Origin: Aspidapion aeneum
Lineage: Eukaryota; Arthropoda; Insecta; Coleoptera; Brentidae
Assembly: GCA_963576565.1 (NCBI GenBank)
Contig: OY755045.1
Location: 4,417,477-4,481,476 of the forward strand
DNA length: 64,000 nucleotides
Direction of reading: 5' to 3'
Shown here: positions 43,951 to 54,700 of the stretch, piece after piece
How the letters are laid out: each line of letters begins with the position of its first letter
Position numbering within the stretch: the stretch's first letter is position 1
Translations under genes and position numbers: made by a program
Notes under the pieces: model-generated
Told to the model about the DNA's origin: nothing
The model's database searches: none
What the model saw: the letters and a program-made list of their open reading frames with translations, nothing else

Positions 43951-45774
43951 GTTTTCTTCGCCGCTCGCTTTTGTTTGGACACCGTAATAAAATAATAGTA
44001 GGTATATGCTGTGTTTACTTTTAATTCCGCGGCAAGATTTATTAAGCCCGACCGGAAGGACGGCTATAATTTGTTAAGTGATTAAAAGGGACTTTAATGC
44101 CAATGTTTATATACTAAAAATAATAATAATCATAAAATAAATAAATATTAAACCACTTACTCCGGTACTCTAGTTTTAGCATGTCAACCCCCGGTATATA
44201 ATAATACAGAGGGCAGTGATAGTTTTAATTTTTTTGGTGAGCTTTGGGCGCGTTGCTATGGTAGATATTAAACAAAAGTCAGTCAGACGCTAACAAACAT
44301 AGAAAAAAATGTGCAAAAAATAATATTTATTTCATAACAAACTAAATAAGAACAAGTTTGAATTAAATTTCTTAAAGATTGAACAAACGAGGGACCAAAT
44401 AATAATTCCTACTTTGAGATGGACATTGAAAAGGCGGCCAAAGAAAGCAGCTTTCAGAGTACCGAAAATGATGCAATAAAAAGAATGTAAAAAATTTCAC
44501 CGACAAGGTATTCCTGTTTTTTATCCTGGAGAAGTCTAGAAAGTTAAATGCTTCCTTTATATGAAGGCTATGCCAAAGGACACAATAATAATCGAAACCA
44601 ACCAAGTCATCAGCAAAGTACAGTAACTTCTGCCAAGCTGGAAGCAACAGAATAACCGTTATCGTGTATTATGATAGCTTTTTGTTTTTTGTATATTAAT
44701 AAAATAAAATGATCCAAAAAACCTATAATTTTTCCTTTATAATTTTAAAGAAATTACTTTTAATCACCTAAGTCCATGAAGAAAGGGATTAAACGTACAC
44801 TTTTATGCCCTAGAATAAATCCAACAATATAAACAAGTTCTATATTTTATAAAACATGTTAAATAATTTTTGGTTTCTTGCGCTATGTGGGTAAATATTG
44901 AAATCATAAAAAACATCGTTTTTATTCGGCAATCTAAGAAGCATTATTTGAATGGTTTGTTTATTTGGACTGTCTAAATATATATACCGAGTGTGACGGA
45001 CAGTTATTTACGTAACATTTGTAAACCATTTTATTTTTTTAAATACAAAAAAAGCTACGCTCGAGACAGTGTCAGATTCGTCATATAACCAAAAATATTT
45101 AGCTGTCGTGTCGCTACCCAAAGAAGACACTACGTCTTCGTGATGCAGTGACCCTACCAAGGAAGTCTTGCTATCGCCATCTCGCGCTTGTTACGCAAAA
45201 ATCGCGACAACTACCAGTGTCCTTCAAGATCGTGTAGCATCCGTGGTCAGACAAAGAGGGGACAGCGATTGGTCATGCATTAAACAAAGATAACAAATGA
45301 CGCCCTACGCGTTAAAAACTAGTCCCTTAAAATTTCGGCCCTATATATATTTTTTTAATTTAAAAATTTAATATTGGTTCAATGTGCTAGCTTAAAACGC
45401 CTGATAGTTTATTCCAGGAGCTGTGAAATAGCACATTTTGTTGTATTTCCTTAAATGTCTCTAAAATATTTGAAGACCCATCAAAATTTTAAAAGTAGCC
45501 AACGAAAAAAAAAGTCCGATAAAGTATCCCTTTATTGAAAGCATTGATGTGGGCATTCGTTTTATTCTTGTTTTCGCTGCGAGATGGCGCCACCGAAAAG
45601 CTTCAAATAATCAGTGTAGCCAACCGCTATAACTTAAAATATATCTTTTTACGGGGGAGATTTTAAAAGTAAAATTTTTTGGCTGCAAACTTCATGTTAG
45701 TTTACTTTTTTTTTGTAGTCTTTTTTAAGGTTAAAATTTTTGGTATTTCGAAAACAAGTTATTTTTTACGAAAA
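43951..45774. other. Upstream region of USP39, no gene recognised
   Basis: AT-rich overall, with a less AT-rich patch at 45130-45320. A promoter for USP39 should lie near 45550-45774 but no core element is convincing. The 44372-44647 minus-strand frame has no recognisable domain. Confidence 0.4.
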
Positions 45775-48700
45775 ATGTATCAAAGGTTTCGTGTGGAACC
45801 GCCGGGCAAGAGGCAGAGAGTTGACAGTGAACCAGGTAAATAAAGCAAGTAAAAAGCAGATCTACTCTGGTAGAAACTTACTAAAATTTTGTGTTAAGTT
45901 AGGTTTGTATTCTTAGCTATGCCCTACCATGTTTGATTTATATTTCACTCAGTTATAGCAGCATCTCATGCACTGGGGTTGAGATCAGCGGCTCTCTGGC
46001 CAAACCAAAATTGGCATTACTCATTTGGAAATGGCTCCAGCCTGCCAAAAGTCAGTAGCATAATTTGAAGTCAGCTAAAGCTAAACCACTTTTAGAGCAG
46101 TGAAACTGCTACCAGAATTGGCAATATGCGTTATGACTGGTCTTAGGGGTGAATAGCTCTCACAATCAGTGTACATATTTTCACAATATCTCACAATCCA
46201 ATACACACAATCCCTCACAGTCTGGGAAAGGATTCTGGATTTTTTCACAATCAGTGTACATACCTTGGGCATTGAGTAAATAGTTATTTACTCAATGCCT
46301 TGGGTTAGCCATTCACCTCTCGGATTGGTCTAAGGGTTTTCTAACTTTCTTTTGTATTTTGTGTGTAATGCAATATATTGATGCCAGTTTCGTGGAGAAC
46401 TGGTCTCAGCCAAAACTTTCTTCATAAACAGGGCTTTTATTTTTTTTCTTGAACATGGTCCAAATATTAAGTTCAGCTTAATCCTTATTAAGCAAGCTCA
46501 GCTTAAAAAATTTTTTTCTATTAATTACATGGTAGTTTTTAATTATTTTTGTTTGTAGGACAAAGAAGTGCATCAAGTTCACATCCAGGGCACTATGAAA
46601 GACCACAAGGTATGAAATCTAAATATTTTTTAACATGCATTTCTGCCCCTGTGTAAAGGTGGCAAAAATGCATTATTTATCTATAAAAAACATATCAAAT
46701 CCTTCCTAGATCAATCAGGGATATGGCAGGTATTGTGCCTTTCAAAAGAGAAGTGAACAAATTTCTGATGGAGAAGCAATATTACTCATATGATTTTCTG
46801 TCCTAATTTACTTGTAATTTTTATATAACCAGAGATAGGTTTCATTTGTTTTAAAACTGTATTTTAAGAAATTTTGTAATTTCTAGTTAGTATTTGTTTT
46901 TTACACACACTATGTTATAGTTAAACTTTTAATTATAAGTAAGTTAAGATATAATGTTTCAGATCCGTCATTAGAGAAGGAAATAAATATGTTTCTCTTT
47001 CAGCAGGTACCAAACTAACCAGACTCTGTCCCTACTTGGACACAATCAACCGTCCATACCTAGACTTTGATTTTGAAAAGTTATGTTCAGTGTCTTTGAC
47101 CAGAATCAATGTGTATGCATGTCTGGTTTGTGGAAAGTATTTTCAAGGCAGGGGAACCAACACCCACGCCTACACTCACTCAGTGGCGGAGGGGCACCAT
47201 GTCTACTTGAATTTACAGACTTTAAAGTTTTATTGTTTGCCAGATAACTATGAAATTATAGGTAAGAATCGTTGATTGAAGGTAATTGAGAGGGCAGTGG
47301 TCCCTGTTCGCGTAAACTGCTGTATCATCTTTTCTTGAAACATTTCAGCCCATATTTGACCTGTCTAAAACTCTACTTCAGAATAAGCTTCGAAACTCAC
47401 ACTTTGCACAGTCCTAGATCTTTACAGAGTTAACAACAATTTTAAAAAACGTCGAAATTGCCACTCACCATTGAGTAAATAACCAAATAACTCATATACA
47501 TTATATATATGGGTTATTTACTCAATGCACTCACTCATGTATAGATCATCAAAATTCTACTGTACTTCCAGATATGCTACAAAGCTGAAATTTGTCAGAC
47601 TGATAGAAATTATGACCAAACCCTTGGAAAAAATCAACAAACCCCAAAATTCTGATTTACTCCCTTCCCCTATACATGTAAAGTTATGTAAAAGTAACAT
47701 TGCCCACTTCCAAAAACGCTAGAGAGCTGAGCTTTGGAAGACTGATAGAAACTATGATAAAACTATAGGAAAAAAAAATTAAAAACACCAAAATTTGAAT
47801 TTACTTGCGTCCCCTATAAATGTAAAGTTATGTAAAAGTAAAACTGCCCACTTCCAGGAACGCTTGAGAACTAAGCTTTAGAAGGCTGATGATAAAACCA
47901 TAGAAAAAAATTAAAAAACCTCAAAATTTTTAATAAGGCATTGCAAAAGTTTTGAACAATATTTCGCATATTTTACTACTTTAAAACTTAAATATCCAAA
48001 TCCTTTAAAAAAGGAGTGAAATCATAACAAAACCATTTCATGTCAAAAAAGCCAAGTAAGTGAAAACGTTATTTCGTTTTGAACATAAAGCAGTTTGGCT
48101 GTAAGAGCAAAGTTTAAAAAATATTTCCAAACTAGTAAAGTATTGTTCATACTCGTCTTAGTCTTTTGTTTTTGATTAGTCTTTGTCCTTTGATTACTCT
48201 TAGCTGTCTTAAACAAAATCGGCTGTTCATACTCGTCTTTTGTTTTTGATTAGTCTTAGTCATAACCCACTGAAAAAAACATTCAATTTCAATAAAAACC
48301 CTCTTCTTCATAACCCTCTTCAAAAGTCATTTTCTACACAAAACAATCTTATTTAACCTAATCTGTGTACGAAACACAGACACGAAAGAACAAAAGCGAA
48401 AAAGAAAAAAAAACAAATAAAATTTTGAGGTTATGTTGAGATTTTCTGTTAAAAACATGATTAATGGCGGTAAATTCCAAATTTCGGCCGCGCGCTTGCG
48501 CTCTTCGGACGCCCTGTAAAAAAAACAACAAATATCAGCTGATTTCTGTCACTCGTCTTAGTCGTTGTCCTAAGGATTGAAAGTTGGCAACTCTTAAGAC
48601 AAAGACTAATCAAAAACAAAAGCAAAAGCATTGTATGAACACTCCCATAAGAAACAGTGGTTTTAACTTTCTTATGACAAGTCATATGACTAAACCAAGA

Positions 48701-51700
48701 CAAAAGACTAGACAAAAGACGAGTATGAACGATCCATAAGAACCTTTCATGTTGAAATTTGTATTGGCTTTACTTTTATCTTAATTCTTTTTACGGAATA
48801 CCATTTTCGATATTTGGCTTTTTTTTACATGAAATGTTTTGTGTTGGTTTTTTTAAAAAAAAATTATATTTGCCTAACAAAATTTAAAAAACTTATCTTT
48901 GTCAAAGATCGCTAGAGTCACAGTCTTTAAGAAAAGAAAATCGTTAATATCCCAAAAACGAAAAATGATATGCAATATCAAATTGTTTAAAAAATTTATT
49001 TAATATTTATGGTTTTTAGATTCTTCGCTAGATGACATAAAATACGTGCTGAATCCCACATTCACAGAAGAGCATATAAGAAACCTGGATAACACCACAA
49101 AATTGTCCCGGGCGATCGACGGGTCACTCTACACCCCTGGAATCGTAGGCTTGAATAATATTAAGGCCAATGACTACTGTAATGTTGTATTACAGGTAAG
49201 TTTTTTTTTAACAGACCCTCACTTTACAGTCAGGTGGTCCTTTTTTCAATTTTGAAAAAATCTGTTTTTCTCTTTTGATTTTGTCCTCTACATTTTTTTT
49301 GTTTTTTTACGAAATTTGGTGCTAACATACCTTTTTATGTTCTAAAAACATTGTAATTATTTTAAATAAAATTAATAATAATATTATTTTTGCATTTTAT
49401 TTAAATTTTAAATCTAGACGTTCTATCCAAAAAGTTGAATACAAAAGTTATGGGTAATAAAAAGCCTACAACCAATTTTTTTACATAATTTACTATTTTT
49501 TGAGAAAAATCGAAAAAGTCTAGTTTTAAGTTTTTTCTTTTACATTTTTTGTTTTTCTTGATATTTTGTGAAAATATAACATTTTATACCCTAAACACAT
49601 TTGTAATTATTTTAAATTAAAATTTTTATTGTAATTATTTTAAGTTAAAATTTTTATTTTGCATTTTAATTTAATTTTAAACCTTTTTTTTCCATAGTGA
49701 TGTTTATTTTATTTTAACTTATATGATCTGTTCTAGATCTTCTTATTGCATCCATTTCGACACTTTCCATTTTGTATTTTTCAGTTACGCAACAAGTCTC
49801 TATTCCATACAACAGCGTTCTTTTCACTATTGTTTTATATATGTTAAATTTTACATTCTTTTTTATCTCTCTGCTTCATAAAATACTGTTAAAACATCCA
49901 ATAACCTTTTTTTGCTTTTACTATTCTTTTTTCCAGTTCTTTTCAGTCTGTTTCTATCTTATAAAACAATGTGACACCGAAGTATACATACTCAACCCCT
50001 ACGTTTGGTATTCTTCTGTTACCTTTCTTATCATATACTCCATGTCTTTTTTATTATTAGCTACAATTACTTGGTCGTCAGCAAACTGTAGTGTATATGG
50101 TAAATCGGTCGTTAAGTTGTATTCCATTACCGTGTAGTTTACGTTTCTAGTTTTTTAGAGCTACTGCGATATGTATTTTAAAAAGTGTTGGAGAGATATA
50201 ACATCCCTGTCTTAAGCCTTTTGTTACCAGGAATTTTTTTGAAAGTCGATTTTCAATTTTAATTTTAGATTTTGACCCTTTGTGTAATTCTTTTATCGTT
50301 TTTATGTATGTATGATTAATATTAATTTGTCCTAACACTGTCCATAATTTTTCTACTGGAACAGTATCATATGCATTTTGTAGGTCCACAAAGGTAACAT
50401 GAGTCTCTATATTTCTGGCACTCCTTTTCTCAATTACTTGTTTAAGACCTAAAACATTATCACTACAAGATCTGCCTGCACGAAACCCACTTTGCTCTTC
50501 TTCTTCTAGTTCATGAAAATCTTTATCTATTAGATCTCTAAGAATCCTACCAAATAATCTACTGAGAGTACTGGTTACTAAAATTCCTCTGTAATTCTTG
50601 CAATCCAGCTTGTTTCCTTTTTTATGTATTAAGGATATGAATGCAATTTTCCAATCATAAAGTCCTGGATGTCCGTTTATGCATTGATTGATAATATATG
50701 TGAGATTTTCTAGTAGTTATAAACCTTAAAAAAATGTTTATTTAGGCATTGTCTCATGTCGCCCCACTTCGCAACTACTTCCTTCGAGAAGAAAATTACA
50801 GTAAGGTGAAAAGGCCGCCAGGAGACTCTGCCTACCTGCTGGTTCAGAGGTTTGGTGAATTGATGAGGAAACTCTGGAATCCGAGGAGTTTTAAAGCTCA
50901 CGTCTCACCTCACGAAATGCTACAGGCTGTGGTGTTGTGGAGTAAAAAGAGTTTTCAGTTTACACAGCAAGGTAAACATCAAACCTGATACTCCACAGTA
51001 CATACATAAAAATAAATTATATCAAATCACACACAGCTCGGATTTATATGAGTATCGCTCTGAAGTCAGGAAATATTCATCCATATATTCAAAATTATTT
51101 TTTGGAACCATTTTTATGTAACCTATACTTCGTTCAGGCACACTGTGTGCAGCTTGACATTTATATTCTTTATAGGAGATCCAATCGACTTTCTCTCGTG
51201 GTTCTTGAACGCTCTCCATAAAGCTCTCAACGGCACCAAGAAACGCGACAGTTCGATCATTTATAAATCGTTTCTGGGCAACATGAGAATCTATTCAAGG
51301 AAAATCCCGCCCAGTGAGTTGGACGAAAAACAAAAGAAGTCGCTGCTGCTAACAGAAGAATACCAAGAGGTACAGGGTGTCCCAAATTGGGCACTTTTAG
51401 GGGATTTAAGGTACTTCCAGGGGAGACAGAGAAAAACTGACCACGCATTGCGAGGCTCAAATTTCAAGAGAAGACTTATAGTGAAAACCGCATTCTGAAA
51501 TATCGTCTCGTCTTTGAGCTACAGGGGCTTTTTGAAAAGTCTGCATTTTGGAAAGGGGTCTATAACTTCGTTATTAGTGAAAATTTTGATTTAGAGTAAA
51601 TTGCAATTTTATAGACTTTGTCACGAGGAATTCACCCGCTAAATTAAATTTTACCTGTCACTTTTAGTTTTTGAGATATAACATAAACTTGCATTTTTTC

Positions 51701-54700
51701 TTATGGAATGGCCTATATTTTAATTAATTTTCGAATTCGTGATTGAATTCTTTTCAAAATGATGTATCATATGTCATAGTTTTATTGAGCGGTTTCGGAG
51801 ATAATTAAAGTTTGTTATTTTTGTCTAGTATGCGTTGAATGACGTCATGCGCCATTGACATGAAAGCTTGCGGTCAAATCCTACTTCAATGCTCCTATAG
51901 TTTTGTTGTCTGATACTATGCAAATCAAGTTGGCCTTGCGTCTTGGCGTTTTGTCATTGTTTTTAATTGTTTAAACAATTTGACATTACGCTTTGATATG
52001 AAATTATTTTGCACAAAAACGTTTTTAATTTTATTTTGACATATGATACATCATTTTGAAAAGAATTCAATGGCGAATTTGAAAATTAATTAAAATAAAG
52101 GCCATTCCATAAGAAAAACTGCAACTTTATGTCATATCTCAAAAACTAAAAGTGACAGTTAAAATTTAATTTAGCGGGCGAATTCCTCGTGACAAAGTCT
52201 ATAAAATTGCAATTTACTGTAAATCAAAATTTCCACTAATAACGAAGTTATAGACCCCCTTCCAAAATGCAGACTTTTCAAAAAGCCCCCGTAGCTCAAA
52301 GACGAGACGATATTTCAAAATGCGGTTTTCACTATAAGTCTTCTCTTGAAATTTGAGCCTCGCAATGCGTGGTCAGTTTTTCTCTGTCTCCCCTAGAAGT
52401 ACCTTGAACTCCCTAAAAGTGCCCAATTTGGGACACCCTGTACAGTCAGACATTTTTTTTAATTCAATTAAAATCCAAAATTTTTTAGTTGAACATTGAA
52501 CAAACATCTGAGTGTACATTTTTTTTTATAAAGAGTGACTTTTGTTAAAAAAAAATTTTTTTGTTTTTTAATTGTTTGGTAGCTTTTATTTTTTTAATTT
52601 TAGGTTCTCACTGAGTCGCCATTTTTGTATTTGACCTGTGATCTGCCACCACCACCCTTGTTTATTGATGAGTTAAAAGAAAACATCATTCCACAGGTAA
52701 GTTTTTTCAACATCAAAAATTTTCAATACATAATCGGGTAAAGATTTGGTTCCACTTGTATTTTTCCGTGGGTAGCTTATAGTTTATTTAAATTTGGTAA
52801 ATCACGAATTAGCCCAGTCCAAGTAACAACAAAATTTATATTTGGTAAATCACGAATTAGTCCAGTCCAAGTAACAACAAAATTACCCAAGGTGTAAATG
52901 AGTCTTAATATTTTAGAAACAAAATTTCGGACACGACGTTAGTAAGTATCCATAACCGTTCTCAAATGTAAACTTTTTACTTAAAAACCGTTAGATACTT
53001 ACTAACCGAAATGTCGTGTTTAAAATAAATAAAGACAATGAAAGTCCGAAATTTTGTTTCTACTCAATCATTTTCTACGAGTTTTACAATATAAAAAATT
53101 AAAAAACTGCACTTTTTGGGTACCCCTTCGGTCAGGAAAATTTTCACCAAAAATGTCAAAAAAAACATTTGGTTGATACTGTGCCACGACGAAGCTACGG
53201 AGTCCCTTATACTAACCTAAAAATATTACCGTTGTAGATGTAATGGTTATCGAGAAAAATACATTCAAAAATTGAAAATTTTCAAAAAATTTTAAAAAAA
53301 GTAATTTTTTTTGCTATTGAATATACGTCAAAACAATTGTTATATTTTTATTGCTTGCATCACAAAGAAATAAAGAAGACCCCAAAAGTTGCTCTAAAGG
53401 TTAGTATTTGTAACAAATAAATAAATGTTTAAATTGCCAAAACTCAAAACTGAAGTGACTTTGGCGGCCTCTCTCGGCATTGTTATAAACACCTGTACTT
53501 TATCTTTTATATCGTTTTATAGGGGGCCCCGAAAAGTTTAATTTAATGTATTATAATATATATTTTTACAAAGGTAACAATTTAAAAAAATTAAAAAACT
53601 GTACTTTTTGGGTACCCTTTTAGTCAGGAAAATTTTCACCAAAAATGTAAAAAAAAAACATTTGGTTGATACTGTGCCACGACGAAGCTACGGAGTCCCT
53701 TATACTAACCTGAAAATATTACCGTTGTAGATGTAATGGTTATCGAGAAAAATACATTCAAAAATTGAAAATTTTCAAAAAATTAAAAAAAAAAGTAATT
53801 TTTTTTGCTATTGAATATACGTCAAAACAATTGTTATATTTTTATTGCTTGCCTCACAAAGAAATAAAAAAGACCCCAAAAGTTGCTCTAAAGGTTAGTG
53901 TTTGTAAGAAATAAATAAATGTTTAAATTGTAAAAACTCAAAACTAAAGTGACTTTGGCGGCATCTCTCGGCATTGTTATAAACACCTGTGCTTTATCTT
54001 TTATATCGTTTTATAGGGGGCCCCGAAAAGTTTCATTTAATGTATTATAATATATATTTTTACAAAGTTAACAATTTTAAAAAATTAAAAAACTGCACTT
54101 TTTGGGTACCCCTTTGGTCAGGAAAATTTTCACCAAAAATGTAAAAAAAAAACATTTAGTTGATACTGTGCCACGACGAAGCTACGGAGTCCCTTATACT
54201 AACCTAAAAATATTGCCATTGTAAAAATACATTCAAAAATTAAAAATTTTCAAAAAATTAAAAAAAAAATTAATTTTTTTTGCTATTGAATAAACGTCAA
54301 AACAATTGTTATATTTTTATTGCTTGCCTCACAAAGAAATAAAAAAGACCCCAAAAGCTGCTCTAAAGGTTAGTGTTTGTAAGAAATAAATAAATGTTTA
54401 AATTGCCAAAACCAATGAATACACGAGTTTGTATTCATTGCCAAAACTCAAAACTAAAGTGACTTTGGCGGCCTCTATCGGCATTGTGCTGCTATACAGA
54501 AGTATTAAAATTATATATTTTTTAGGTCAACCTATATCAACTTTTAAGCAAATTCAATGGACAAAACGAAAGAGAATACAAGACTTACAAGGAAAATTTC
54601 TTGAAGAGATTCGAAATTACCAAAATGCCTCCATATTTAATACTTTACATAAAACGGTTCACGAAAAACACATTTTTCGTCGAGAAAAATCCCACTATTG

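Noticed and set aside
43512..44024. Phenylalanine-rich membrane protein
   Set aside because: Product of the 18-21 bp TTTCGACCTTTTG tandem repeat.
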